Positions 1-11,255 are shown, counted from the first letter of the stretch. The stretch: DNA of 64,000 nucleotides from Brachycybe producta (GCA_036925085.1 JAUPFP010000003.1:3907501-3971500); one strand, 5' to 3'. The notes: a model not told the origin generated them from the letters alone. Translations and numbers: made by a program.

Positions 1-680
1 TGCATTTACAAAAGTATTTTTCTATTCAGTCTTCTTAAAAGTTGGCTTAGATAAGCTGGGACAAAAGAAGTTTTTTGACCTCATCCAATGAATTTCCGTA
101 CTCTTAAGATTCAGTGGCCTGATAGGTCACATTCTAGTAAGGGTGTTGTGTGACTCACCCTCTCCCTTAAATGCAGACACTTAAAAAGAGCCCTTATCAT
201 TTTTTTTTTTTGGGGGGGGGGGGGTTATTTTGGTGTTTGGTTGTAGATTTTGAACAATCGAAAGTCAATAAAATAGAAAAAGGTTCTTTACTTCTTCTTT
301 ATATCTCGAGAAAAATAAAGATAAACACAAGAAAAGCATTAAGAATTTGAAGAGAAGAAGAACTGGATTAAGAAAACGAGAAAAAAAATAAAGAAGAAAA
401 AAAAAGAAGTGTTGTTTGTGTTTATTTTCTGATTGAAGAGAATTTCATTTAAATTCAGCCAAGAAAATCTTTTGAAATGGAGAAGAAAATTGTCTTCTTT
501 ATGTTTCGTGTGTTTAGAATCAGGAATCAGGATTGGATTTGTGAGAGAGATGTTTGAAAATAAATCAGTACATTTTTTCTCTTTTATTTCATAAATAAAT
601 AGAAATAACTGTCTTAAAGTTTAGAATTGTCGAGATAAAAAGACAACCTTGGATATAAATTCAAAAAGAGAAACCTAGTC
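1..680. other. No recognised feature
   Basis: AT-rich DNA with a T/G homopolymer junction at 199-225 and an A/G-rich stretch at 300-410. No coding or repeat structure seen. Confidence 0.5.
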
Positions 681-1141
681 ACTTGAACTGAAACTATTGA
701 GCCCTATGAACAGGATTTCAACTTACGGCTCGTTGAAAAAGGTCCAGTTTTATTGAGACTTGCAAAGGGTTTTTATTTTGGAACCCTGCTTAGAGGGTTC
801 AAATTGAAGTTCAAGTGCTAAGGCCCGAATTGGAAAAGAACACTTGAACTTTTGAGCTCTCTGAATGGGGTTATAAGTTAGAAAAGCTGCAGTTTTACTA
901 AGCTCGGGCCTTGCAAAGAGAAAATTTTTATGTTGGAACCCTGCTTAGAGGGTTCATATTGAAGTTCAAGTGTTAAGGCCCGGATTTGAAAAGAACACGT
1001 GATACTTGAACTTTTTTGAGCCCTCTGAACAGGGTTTCAACATAGAAAAAGCTCCAGTTTAATTGAGCGCCGCCAGCCTTGCAAAGAGTTTTTATTTTGG
1101 AACCCTGCTTAGAGGATTCAAATTGAAGTTTTAAGTGCCAA
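681..1141. repeat. Three tandem units of about 160 bp
   Basis: Units begin near 681, 844 and 1004. Each holds a ccagttttattgag-like block, cttgcaaagag, ggaaccctgcttagagg and gttcaaattgaagttcaagtg. The ggaaccctg/gagggttcaag module recurs at 11255-11325 and in 51060-52010, so it is a dispersed minisatellite family. Confidence 0.75.
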
Positions 1142-1260
1142 GTTTTCTTATTGAGGTTTTAATGAATTTAGGTAATTTTACATTAAAAGGTAATTTTGAA
1201 CTCATTTAGAAAACAACTTTCAGAAAGAAATTGAAAGTTTTTGAAAAAAACAAACAAACA

Positions 1261-1325
1261 AGAAAGTGGTTAGGGTCCCTTGGAGCCCTTGGTTATGTTG
1301 GCCATGGGTTCAAATCCACTGTTCA
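1261..1325 (+). repeat. tRNA-derived SINE head (candidate)
   Basis: Contains agtggttagggtcccttgga, similar to a tRNA D-arm (box A region), and ggttcaaatcc at 1307-1317, a good box B. Spacing is tRNA-like but the stems do not fold into a full cloverleaf, which suggests a SINE head and not a tRNA gene. Confidence 0.45.
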
Positions 1326-1474
1326 GTTTGAATTATTTTCAAATATTTCTGAAGGTGGCGGTGGACAAACGCACAAATTATCAAAAAAAATATACAATTT
1401 AAACATAAATATAAAAATGAGTAATAATAAAAAACTAGAAGAGTAACTGAATCATGTCGTTGTCAAGATATAAA

Positions 1475-1800
1475 GTAGAAAAGTTAAAATGCATATAAAG
1501 TGGAAAGGTCAAAATGTATAAAAAGTGGAAAGGTCAAAATGTATAAAAAGTGGAAAGGTCAAAATGCATATAAAGTGGAAAGGTCAAAATGCATATAAAG
1601 TGGAAAGGTCAAAATGCATATAAAGTGGAAAGGTCAAAATGCATATAAAGTGGAAAGGTCAAAATGCATATAAAGTGGAAAGGTCAAAATGCATATAAAG
1701 TGGAAAGGTCAAAATGCATATAAAGTGAAAGGTCAAAATGCATATTAAGTGGAAAGGTCAAAATGCATAAATAGTGGAACGGTTAAAACGCGTATAAAGT
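1475..1800. repeat. 25-bp minisatellite, about 13 copies
   Basis: Unit aaagtggaaaggtcaaaatg plus catat; starts at 1501, 1526 and 1551 show the period. The middle copies are identical and the outer ones diverge. Confidence 0.95.
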
Positions 1801-2179
1801 AAAAAAGTTAACGCACACAAAAAAACTAGAAAAGTTTAAAACACACAGAAAGAAAGAAAGACACACAAAAGCAAAAAAAAAAATAAAAACAAAAGAGAGA
1901 AGATATTATTACTTGATGTAAAAAAAAAAAACAGAAATTTGATGCAATTTCAGCTCAACTTTCCATAAATCAACTGTTTTGTTAAAAATTTCTTTTGAGA
2001 TTGGATTTTTTTTTATTTATTTATTTCATTGACGTTTTTTTTTGTTCTAAACATACAAATTCTCTAGATGAATTTCTATTGGTTAATAACATTTACTTTT
2101 TCGATTGCCAAATTAGATTTTTTTTTTTACTTTAAATATCTTAAATTTAGGCCAACACATGGCTAGAAATAGTCATTGA

Positions 2180-2317
2180 TGACGTCACTAGTTGACAATC
2201 TTAGCAATTTGTTTCATTTTTTTAATCTTGTCTTTCTTTTTTTGGTGTCTTAATGACGTCACTGATCTCTCATAACAATTGGTTGTTTTGTACAGAAAAT
2301 TTCATCTGATGACGTCA
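2180..2317. promoter_or_regulatory. Three perfect CRE palindromes
   Basis: TGACGTCA at 2180-2187, 2254-2261 and 2310-2317, in similar contexts (tgatgacgtcac, taatgacgtcac, tgatgacgtcat). Three full sites in 138 bp is far above chance. No gene start is recognised nearby. Confidence 0.4.
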
Positions 2318-2341
2318 TTCTACTTTTTTTTTCTTCTACCT

Positions 2342-2343
<2 letters not shown>

Positions 2344-2392
<49 letters not shown>
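2344..2392. repeat. (CT)n microsatellite
   Basis: About 24 uninterrupted CT dinucleotides. Confidence 0.97.
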
Positions 2393-2394
<2 letters not shown>

Positions 2395-2820
2395 AAAAAG
2401 AGTTTCATTTCTTTTATATTATTTTTGTATTTGGCTAACATAGATTGTCCAGAAAATTCATTTCAAATGAAAAACATATGAGGAGAAAGAGGCTATTTTC
2501 AGTACTATGTATGTTTGTATGTGTCCAATGACCAATCACTGATCATAAAAACATCCACAACTATATTAAGAGGGGGAGGTCTGCTCGTAAAACTCATTTC
2601 TTTTACTTTTTTTTTGGGGGGGGGGGGGTGGAAAGGAGGGGGTTAGTGGTTCTTATTTTTATTATTGTCCAAATCGAGTTCATTCTTCTTTAACTTCTTT
2701 ATTTCACTCTCTTTTTTTTGTGGTTTTTATGTCATTTTCGGTAGAAATGTGTGTATTTTTTAAGCCAGGTTCAGACTTAGAACAGAACAACGAACCCTAA
2801 AGGTGCTTTTACTAGACTAG

Positions 2821-3669
2821 TCGTTGGCGATAGCTTTGGTCAATTTGGAGGGGGGGGGATTTGGCCAATAGGAATGCAGTATTTTATTTTTGCAACGTAT
2901 AAAACCCGCTCTTCAGAATTAATAGTATAATAAACATTATTCGCTGTAAAAATCCAAGGTTTATTGAATTAAAAATTAGATAAAAATGGGGAAGAAAAAA
3001 ACATCCATTAAAATGCTCGTAAAAATACCTAAAAATTAATTTTAAAAAACCGCAATTAAACCACAGTGAAGCCAACACATTGGCGCATGTGATGATATTT
3101 TTTATGGTTTTTAAAATTATTTTTACGTATTTTTAATGGATGTTTTTTTTTTCTTACGAGCGCATACTCAATGGAGTTTAACATAAGAGATGGAAATTCG
3201 CGATTTTTAAATAGTTTTTAAAAATATAACCGCACTTACCAATTTTTTGTCATTCTATCACTCGATCAGCATATATTTAAGGTGCACATTGCACTTTGAA
3301 CCATCAAAATTGGACAACTTTAAATATGAAAAATAAACATATTGCCGCCGCGACTCTGTTTATTTTAAAAATTAACGTTTCTTCTTTAACATTGGGTCTA
3401 TGGGCTCAATAGAAAAACTATGCTAGAGCTCTTCGTGGAGATTTTTCGAAGTAATTTAGTGACGTGTAGTCTCTTAATAATTTAATATTTTATTTATTTG
3501 TATCTTCTTAATGAATAATATAGGATTCTTATATGAAGGATATCGATAAAAAGCATGGCATTTTCACAGCTATTTTTACTAACTGGGAAAATACTGTTCA
3601 CAGCTACTTTTATTGAAAATAAAATACTGCAATTGACTAAAATGAAATTGACCAAAGCTATCGCCAACA
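2821..3669. mobile_element. Inverted-repeat element with another element inside
   Basis: The left end tcgttggcgatagctttggt (2821-2840) is inverted at 3651-3669, and gcagtattttatttt (2876-2890) is inverted near 3615-3630. The middle (2984-3460) is a second palindromic family also found at 18750-19395. A diverged relative of the outer end lies at 34552-34670. No transposase seen. Confidence 0.65.
2984..3460. mobile_element. Palindromic MITE, copy 1 (left-truncated)
   Basis: Shares long stretches with 18750-19395: aacatccattaaaatg, ggtgcacattgcacttt, tgccgccgcgact and the end gagatttttcgaagtaattt. The arms meet near 3080. Confidence 0.65.
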
Positions 3670-3702
3670 ACTGCCCAATGGGGTACACACACTAAAGTAA
3701 TA

Positions 3703-4136
3703 TTAGGTTGGTAGGAAAATAATTGCGATTTTTGTTTTCTCAGCTAATAACGAAATTTATGAAATTAATAATTTACTTTATAAATTGAGATAAGCCTCAT
3801 TAAAATTGACAAATTTTTTCCAATTAATTACAAGTTTATTTATTCCGAGGGTTGTGTAAAATTTCGAAGTCCTGAAGTTGATAAAATCTCGAAATGCATT
3901 TTTTTGGCAGCTAGCAACTACTGTTGTTGAAGATATTTGTTTCTTGTCCATTTTCAATTCAAATAGCCTTAAATTGAAACACAATTAACAATAAAATCAA
4001 AGTTAATGTTACTCAAATACAGATGACAAAAATGCACTTTCAAATGATTGTAAACACAATGTAATTACACTTCTATTGAAAACAATTGTTTCAATTGCAG
4101 TAAACAAAAACCGCAATTATTTTCCTACCAACCTAA
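3703..4136. mobile_element. Mariner deletion derivative, 434 bp
   Basis: Inverted ends ttaggttggtaggaaaataa / ttattttcctaccaacctaa match over about 31 of 32 bp and are flanked by TA at 3701-3702 and 4137-4138. The ttaggttggt...aattgcg terminus is the one typical of the mariner branch that includes human Hsmar1/MADE1. The interior is far too short for a transposase. A short minus-strand frame (3778-3984) with MDKKQISSTT may be a transposase remnant. Confidence 0.85.
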
Positions 4137-4139
4137 TAG

Positions 4140-5030
4140 TTACTCAAAAAGTACGTACAATCAAGAGAAACACAAATAAAAAACGTACACACACACATAT
4201 AATATGCAAAGACTAAGAGTACACACTTCGTTAGATTATTATATCCGCCTTAAAGTCAGTGGCATTCAGCTTCTTCTTCATCCTTTTTGTCAATTACCAT
4301 TTTTTTTTTACTGAAATTACTAAAAGGATGCCGTCATTGAGAAGACTAGAGAGGAGAATCTCTTCCCCCTTATAAAGTGGCAATCACACAACACTTCCGT
4401 GTAATACAGAGAAACACACTTTTCTCTACATTGACTTATAAGGAGGAGGAGAAAGGGGGGGATGCTCAATTTTCGCTTCCTCTTTTTCTTCTTCTTCTTC
4501 TATTGTGTTTTATGTGTTTCAATGGCAACGGTGGTGTAATTGTTTTGTTGCCGAAAGAAAGAAAAAAACCGTTTTTCCTTTTTCTCCGGTTTTATGAGAG
4601 GAGAAAGAATTCATTGACGGTGACAACAACCAAAGGAAATACTTTTCTGTACTTTTATTTTTTCTCCTTCTTCTTAATTCGTTGTCGTCGTTTTCTGAAA
4701 GGGGGGAAAAATGGGGGGGGGGGAAAGGGAGAATAAAGGGGGAGGAGGACACAACGGGATCCAATATTCTTCCTTCTCAATTGTTTTTGATCGTAAGATT
4801 AGATTTAAGAAAGAAGAATTGGGATATCGTTTTCATGGATTTGTTTCATATGAAAGAAAAAAAAAAGTGGGAGGTAAATGCTTCTTTCTAGGGAACCAAT
4901 GATAACTGTGGTTAAGGGAAGGGAGATAAAAGAGGGTCCTAGCCTTTTTTTAGCCCTTCTACTTTTTTTCTTCAATATATTTTAAAAGGGGTTTAAAGAA
5001 ATCTAGAGGTTAAAAGTATGATGGGTTAAG
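4140..5030. other. No recognised gene
   Basis: AT-rich with purine-rich blocks (4440-4480, 4690-4760) and G tracts. Several frames up to 119 codons overlap on both strands, but they are low-complexity and mutually exclusive. Confidence 0.5.
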
Positions 5031-5037
5031 AGGGTTA

Positions 5038-5350
5038 TACCTTGTACACACACATGAGTTAATTGAATTCAAATTAAATGTGTTTATAGGTGAATTATAC
5101 GGAATCCAGTTAAGGACATGAACCCCAAATAAAAATTGACTTTTATTATTAATATTTTAAATTGAAATACTAAATCAATATTTTAATGTCAATAGTTTAT
5201 ATAATTTATATTTAAGTATTAACTCAATATTTTCAGATTATTAACTCAATAAATTGAGAATTCGATATATTGTTTGTTTGTCCTTCACAGGGCTCTGTAA
5301 AACACGTTTATTATTTAAATGCAATTAAATTATCAGGTGTGCACTAGGTA
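5038..5350 (+). mobile_element. TACC-ended MITE, copy 1
   Basis: About 310 bp from taccttgtacacacacatga to ggtgtgcactaggta, with short inverted ends and TA-rich flanks. Shared internal blocks are acggaatccagttaaggaca and gggctctgta. The family recurs at 5384-5672, 7382-7678, 13984-14289 and 48390-48658. Confidence 0.75.
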
Positions 5351-5383
5351 TTAGAATTTGGGGTTAAAATTTAGTTCAGGTTA

Positions 5384-5672
5384 TACCTAATGCACACCTG
5401 ATAATTTAAATGCATTTAAATAATAAACGTGTTCTACAGAGCCTCGTGAAGGACAAACAAACAATATGTCGAATTCAATTTATTCAGTTAATAATCTCAA
5501 AATATTGAGTTAGTACTTAAATATATAAACTATTGACCAAATATTGATTTAGTATTTCAATTTTAAAATTTTAATAATAAAGTCAATTTTTATTTGGATT
5601 CATGTCCTTAACTAGATTCCGTATAAATCACCTAAACACATTTAATTTGGATTCATTTAACTCATTTGTGTT
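5384..5672 (-). mobile_element. TACC-ended MITE, copy 2, inverted
   Basis: An inverted copy of the preceding element, 33 bp away. The two together form a palindrome of about 635 bp. Confidence 0.75.
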
Positions 5673-6216
5673 TCTAAAACACTTTCAAGTTTCTCTTAAT
5701 TTTTGCAAATTAAAGACAAGAATAATCAAAAGTGTTTGAGGGATGGTTTACACATTAAAAACTACCTTAAGGTGAAAAGAGGGTAATTATGAGAGGTTGT
5801 TGTGGGAGTTAGAATTTTGGGATTGGCACCAAAACAAAAATAAATTAAAAAAAAACGCTATGTAAATCGGTTTTTTTTTTCTCTCTCTGTCTCTGTCTCG
5901 GGGTAAGATGGAGAGAGGGGGAGGTGATGATAGAGGTTAGGGTCCTCTTAAGGGGTGGGGGGTGGGGGTGTCTTCACTTCATCCCATATATCAATGGATA
6001 AATATGCAAAGTAGAGTTCTTGCTCTGAAACCTCAACATAATAATTTCTCAATGGTTTTGTGTGTTTTTTTTTTTCTCTCGGTTTCTTCTTGTTATCGAC
6101 AATTCTTTTCTTCCATTTTTTTCTTACTCGTCTCGGTTCGAATATTTCACAGATTTTATTTTGACCTCCTTCCCTCTGTTCTTTATTAGATGTTTTAAGG
6201 GCTGAGGGGGTCGGTG

Positions 6217-6221
6217 TGAGG

Positions 6222-6263
<42 letters not shown>
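6217..6263. repeat. (GA)n microsatellite
   Basis: About 23 GA units. Confidence 0.95.
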
Positions 6264-6266
<3 letters not shown>

Positions 6267-6377
6267 TTTGGTTACAATGTCCGTACAGAGTGTCGCCAAA
6301 TAAAGAGGTTATCATGAAGGATGACACTCTGGAACTTTTTGGTTTACGTTTTTGTTTTGAACAAAAAAATAACTTCA

Positions 6378-6580
6378 GGCGAACATTTTTCCGAACATAC
6401 TGAGCTAGATGGAAACAATTATGAGGTTACCAACTGGGAATACGTTGCGAACATGTTCAGTAACATGTTCTGTTCACGTTTGGACACTCCGGGCAACAGT
6501 GAACAGAACAAACGAACATGTTCTTTGGAGAAATGTTCGCGAACATTTTCTGTTCGGTGTTCTCTTTTAGTCTGGTCGCA
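6378..6580. promoter_or_regulatory. Cluster of GAACA/TGTTC half-sites
   Basis: About fourteen GAACA or TGTTC pentamers in 200 bp, including two copies of gaacatgttc and one tgttcgcgaaca. The arrangement is typical of steroid-receptor palindromes but may equally be a decayed foldback element. Nothing coding is seen between 6600 and 7215. Confidence 0.35.
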
Positions 6581-7301
6581 CCCGTATGTGATTGAGATAC
6601 CCTTCTAGTTTCTAAAGCACTTCTTAGTTACTTCTAATTTCTGCCTCAAATGCAGACTAAATTGGGATTTTGTTTAATTAGCATATTTGGTAATTGGTTG
6701 CTTAAATTATTATTTTCTGTAATTAAAATTAATATAAATAATTAAGATTTTGTTGATTTTTTTTTTCTATTAAAAAGTGGAATTTTTTTTCATATTTTAA
6801 TTAGTTAGATTTATAATATTTGAGACGTTTTTTTTTATAAAATCTAAGTTATAATTTTAAATTAAACCTTTAACTGAATTTGTTTAAGCTTGGAATTAAG
6901 TAAAGAAATTCTTTTGTAATTTGTTTTATTTTAAGAAAAATTGATGATATTTTTTGTTTGAAATGTTGATTTCAACTTTAGCTCACCCTGTATACATAGA
7001 TTTCTCTACTTTTTTTTTTTCAATTTGCTTTTTGAAACTCAGAGTTTGAAAATCCACTTTAGAAGTATTTTTTTTCGGTCACCAAAAGAAGAGAGGGGAT
7101 TTATCATTATTTATATGATTTTCAATCGAAATTGTCATTTTTTCTCCCTATTTTTTTCTTTTTTTTAACCCCAAAACTTCAGTTGAACCCCATCAGGGTT
7201 TAAATCCCCTCTACTCGTGAAACACTTGGGTAGAAAAAAAAGTCGTGATTTTTATGTTAAGAAAATTCAATCTAAAATAACAAAAAAATCTGATTTTTCT
7301 T

Positions 7302-7303
7302 AT

Positions 7304-7339
<36 letters not shown>
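7302..7339. repeat. (TTA)n microsatellite
   Basis: About twelve TTA units. Confidence 0.9.
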
Positions 7340-7340
<1 letters not shown>

Positions 7341-7381
7341 AATATTGGATTAATTATTTTAAATTAATTTTTAAATTAATT

Positions 7382-7678
7382 AACCTTGTACACACACATG
7401 AGTTAAATGAATTCAAATTAAATTTGTTTTGGTGAATTATACGGAATCCAGTTAAGGACATGAACCCAAATAAAAATTGACTTTATTATTAATATTTTAA
7501 ATTGAAATTACTAAATATTTTGTCAATAGTTTAGATATTTAAGTACTAACTTAATATTTTGAGATTATTAATTGAATAAATTGAATTCAACATATTGTTT
7601 GTTTGTCCTTCACGGGGCTCTGTAGAACACGTTTATAATTTAAATGCATTTAATAAATTATTAGGTGCGTACTAGGTA
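7382..7678 (+). mobile_element. TACC-ended MITE, copy 3
   Basis: Same blocks as 5038-5350 (cttgtacacacacatgag, acggaatccagttaaggaca, actaggta), with small internal losses. Confidence 0.75.
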
Positions 7679-7974
7679 TAATGGTGGTAATGGAGGCGTA
7701 CGGCAAAATAAGTCCAGTTTTCTTGCATATTTTGCATTTTTGGACGCTTTGTTTGCATAAAATGAACAATTTTCTTGCATATTTTGCACAATTTCTGAAT
7801 TATTATTATTTGCATAAAGGGTTTGGCCTTATTAAAATAATGAATATTATACGATTTAACCTTTGATTAAATTAAATTATTAAGTGTGGCATGAGACCCA
7901 TTATTTTAAATTAGGCTAATGGAATGAAAGGAAATAAAATGCCACTTACTGAGGGGGAAAATAGGGTTTCATTT

Positions 7975-8050
7975 TCATTCTCTCTTTCTCTTTCTCTCTC
8001 TCTCTCTCTCTTCGTCTCTCTCTCTCCCTTTCTCTCTCTCTCTCTCTCCC

Positions 8051-8110
<60 letters not shown>

Positions 8111-8120
8111 TCTCTCTCTT

Positions 8121-8155
<35 letters not shown>

Positions 8156-8175
8156 TTTCTCTTTTTCTCTCTTGT

Positions 8176-8222
<47 letters not shown>

Positions 8223-8382
8223 CTTTTTCTCTTTCTTTTTCTCTTTCTCTCCATCTCTCTCTCTCTCGTTCTTTTTCTCTTTCTTTTTCTCTTTCTCTCC
8301 ATCTCTCTCTCTCTCGTTCTTTTTCTCTTTCTCTTTCTCTCCATTTCTCTCTCTCTCTCTCTTTCTCTTTCTTATTTCCATC
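7975..8382. repeat. Long polypyrimidine microsatellite
   Basis: About 400 bp of CT with TTTCT and TGTCT interruptions. Open frames on both strands here encode only Ser/Leu/Phe or Arg/Glu repeats and are artefacts. A 48-bp higher-order unit containing ctctcgttctttttctcttt repeats three times at 8217-8340. Confidence 0.95.
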
Positions 8383-8762
8383 TTTTAAGTTGTAATCCAA
8401 TAATATGAAATTTCTCTTCACTCAGTTAATAAGTGACGAAAATCAATAAAACAACTGTGAATGAATGAATTTTTCTTTCTTTCTTCGTTTTTTTTCAAAT
8501 GAGAGGAAAAACAAAAACCATCTTAATTAAAGACAATTTTCATGGCTTAAGTGGAGCTTTATTTAACATTTTCATTTTCATAATAACTTTTATTTAAAGA
8601 AAAACTCTTTTCAAAAAGTACTTGAATGGATAATGAACTCTTTTGCGTTATGATGTCATAACTTTTTTTTTTTTTTGGTTGAAATTATGATGACTTTCTT
8701 TATTGTCTTTTTAAGACATTTTTATTGGCTGAAGTCCAGTAAAGGAAACAATTGAATATCTT

Positions 8763-9017
8763 GAGGCCTCATTACAGAAAAAGGCAATAAGACTGTCATA
8801 GGACGGTAAGTTGTCCTATATCTATATAGCTCATATAAGTTATGAACTTATGAGACCGTAATCCTATAAAAGTCACAAAAGAAAATTACAAAATATTATT
8901 ATGACAAAAATTGTCATATGACTGATCTAAAACAGAATATGATAGTCATAAAATAATAGTGACATCATAAGGTATGATTGTCATAACTTTTATGATTATT
9001 TTCTGTAATGAGGTCTC
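8763..9017. mobile_element. 255-bp MITE with GAGG ends
   Basis: The left end gaggcctcattacagaaaa is inverted at the right as ttttctgtaatgaggtctc. Internal arms around gactgtcatag / gattgtcataac also pair. No clear target duplication. Confidence 0.7.
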
Positions 9018-9115
9018 TTGTATTCTATACATGGATTTGAGCTCAAATACACTACCTTCTGGGCTGGATCACACATGCAGGAAAAAAAATGCAACTGAAA
9101 ATTAAATGTATCTAT

Positions 9116-9345
9116 TTTATACGGAGCTCTGTAAAGGACATACGAGATTTTTTCATATCGACGTTTAATTTCTTTTATTCGGCCATCTTAATTATGCCAT
9201 GTTGTGCGCACCATATTCTTAATAATTAAATTATTGCTGCTACAAGAGGGCGCTTTCAATAATTTAATTGTTAAAGAGTATGGTGCGCACAACATGGCAT
9301 AATAATAAAAGAAATTAAAAGTCGACATGTCATTTTATGACCAAG
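9116..9345. mobile_element. Palindromic element with tatacggagc end
   Basis: Arms tgccatgttgtgcgcaccat (9196-9215) and its inverse at about 9279-9298, extended by tttcttttatt/aataaaagaaat. The end tatacggagctctgtaaagg resembles 41375-41527 and the TACC-ended family. Confidence 0.65.
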
Positions 9346-9498
9346 GTTGGGTAACAAACATGTCCTTTTTAAAAATGACGTAAAAGTTTATTTTAAAAGA
9401 TATCAGCCAAAAAAAAATGGCAGCATATAGCTTATGAATTCTTAGTCATAATTAAAATGAGTTCATTCAGATTTTAATTTTGTCTTATTTTAATTAAG

Positions 9499-9688
9499 GT
9501 CAGAACTTCAATTGGCTCCGCCCTTGTTATGACGACCGGCAACTTCTAATTGGCTGGTTATGAAGTCTGACGTCACATGCTCCGCCCCTTTTTAACGTCG
9601 AACCACACAACAAACCAATTAGAAGTTGCCGGTCGTCATAACAAGGGCGGAGTCAATTGAAGTTCTGACCGATTTCTAAATGCCTGTA
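9499..9688. mobile_element. Mutator-type palindromic MITE, copy 1 (left end lost)
   Basis: Contains the family core ggctccgcccttgttatgac / gacgaccggcaacttctaat and its inverse, with tgacgtcacatg and ccgcccc in the centre. Right terminus tttctaaatgcctgt. Left terminus absent. Confidence 0.85.
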
Positions 9689-9756
9689 CTATAAGTGGCT
9701 GCGTCCGATGGAACAAAAGCAAAATAAATATCTATTCAGCCACCTTTTAATTAAGG
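9689..9756. mobile_element. End fragment of the TTAA-flanked element
   Basis: Holds aaaataaatatctattcagc and caccttttaa, the right end of the family seen at 14758-15559 and elsewhere. Confidence 0.6.
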
Positions 9757-9889
9757 AAAGTTCATAATTATGTAGTTATTCTAATAATTATTGAGTAAAA
9801 TATTAAAGCTTGTTATGTGTGTGGCCTCTGTGACAGTATGTCTCATTGTATGTGGTGTTTGTGTGAAATGTGTTGTAACAACTGATAAA

Positions 9890-9969
9890 ATCTCTCTCTC
9901 TTTGTCTCCTCCTATTACTGAATTCTGTCACAGACCATTAAAGAGAGTGAGATAAGAGAGAGATATGAT

Positions 9970-10002
<33 letters not shown>

Positions 10003-10042
10003 TGGAAAGATAGAAAGTGTTTGGAGGAGATGGGTTTTTTTT

Positions 10043-10097
<55 letters not shown>
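9890..10097. repeat. GA and CT microsatellites
   Basis: A GA-rich run (9945-10010) and a CT run (10046-10097). Hairpin potential because the two strands complement each other. Confidence 0.9.
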
Positions 10098-10099
<2 letters not shown>

Positions 10100-10329
10100 C
10101 CCCATTTTGGCCCAATTTGGCCCCAATTCCACCCTTGTCTCACTCACTCATTCATTATATCCGGTGTCATTTCGGATGAAACAGGAGTGTAAACTACTAT
10201 CATTAGAGTGAGAAGGGAGAGAAAAAAAAGTGAAAGAGATTCTTGATCTGATGTGATGATTCTGATTGGTTCAAATTGAATACCATCATCATCATCATCA
10301 CACATTTCAGGATTTTTTTTTTGGCTCTG

Positions 10330-10690
10330 AAATTTTGCAGGCATCTGTAAACAACTTTATGAGCGTCGTCAATTTCTAATTGGTTTGTTACTAGATATGA
10401 TGTCACATGCCCCGCCCTTTTCAATTTCTAATTGGTTGATATTTGGTCTGACGCTTATTAATGGGCGGAGTTCAAACGAAAAGTTAGTGCTGGACACAAC
10501 TGCCTGACAGGCAAGTAAAGACAGTAAGATACAGTCGTTTGCTCCGCCCCTTTTATGAGGACCGGCAACTTCTAATTGGTTATGTGGTCTGACGTCACAT
10601 GCGCAGCCCTTTTCAATTTCCAATTGGTTCATATTTGGTCTGACACTCATAAAAGGGCGGAGGCAAACGACTGTATCTCCTTGTCGTTAC
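10330..10690. mobile_element. Compound, diverged Mutator-type MITEs (copy 2)
   Basis: Blocks cgtcaatttctaattggttt, gatgtcacatgccccgccc and gaccggcaacttctaattgg occur in mixed order, with the inverted pair cagtcgtttgctccgcccc / ggcggaggcaaacgactg at 10532 and 10656. Looks like two overlapping copies. Confidence 0.65.
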
Positions 10691-10784
10691 ATGCTTGTGG
10701 GTGCAACTGGATATTCCGAATAAGGTTCTTCTACAGGATAAGTTAGAGGGCGCTGGGAATCAGTCTATAAAACCTTGGGGCAGT

Positions 10785-10817
10785 GGCCCGAAAACGTTTG
10801 GGAAGCGCCACTGCTCT
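10785..10817. mobile_element. 33-bp hAT-like terminal remnant
   Basis: Begins cagtggcccgaaaacgtttg and ends gccactg, so the termini are inverted; reversed it starts cagtggcgcttcccaaac, like many hAT ends. No duplication at its flanks. Confidence 0.3.
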
Positions 10818-11044
10818 AAGAGTCTATAATCTAGAGTAGAATGATGATGGCTTCTTCTTGTATATGGTTCACTTCCAATAATTAATTAATAAAAGGGTCA
10901 AAGTTCGCATCTAGGGGCTCCTGATACTCCTAGGCTTCTGGGATCCTTTTGCCCCAAAATTTAGAGATCTCCCTCAAAGAAAGCTCCAAGCCTACCTAAC
11001 TTCAATAAGGAAACTTAATTACTAATTGTACTTCAACTTTTGGA

Positions 11045-11246
11045 ACAGGCAGTTAGAAATAGGTCAAAACTTCAGTTGGCTCCACCCTTGTTATGACGAC
11101 TGGCAACTTCTAATTGGCTGGTTATGTAGTCTGACGATGAAAAGGGCGGAGCATGTAACGTCAGACTTCATAACCAGCCAGAAGTTGCCAGTCGTCATAA
11201 CAAGGGCGGAGCCAACTGAAGTTTTGACCTATTTCTAACTGCCTGT
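11045..11246. mobile_element. Mutator-type palindromic MITE, copy 3, complete
   Basis: Termini acaggcagttagaaatagg and inverse ctatttctaactgcctgt. Flanked by the exact 9-bp duplication acttttgga at 11036-11044 and 11247-11255. Confidence 0.93.
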
Positions 11247-11255
11247 ACTTTTGGA

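Noticed and set aside
4377-4902. Several short frames on both strands
   Set aside because: Purine/pyrimidine-biased low-complexity sequence, mutually overlapping, without splice or start context.
7911-8421. Overlapping frames of 90-156 codons on both strands
   Set aside because: Pure CT/GA microsatellite translated as Ser-Leu or Arg-Glu repeats; no gene signals.
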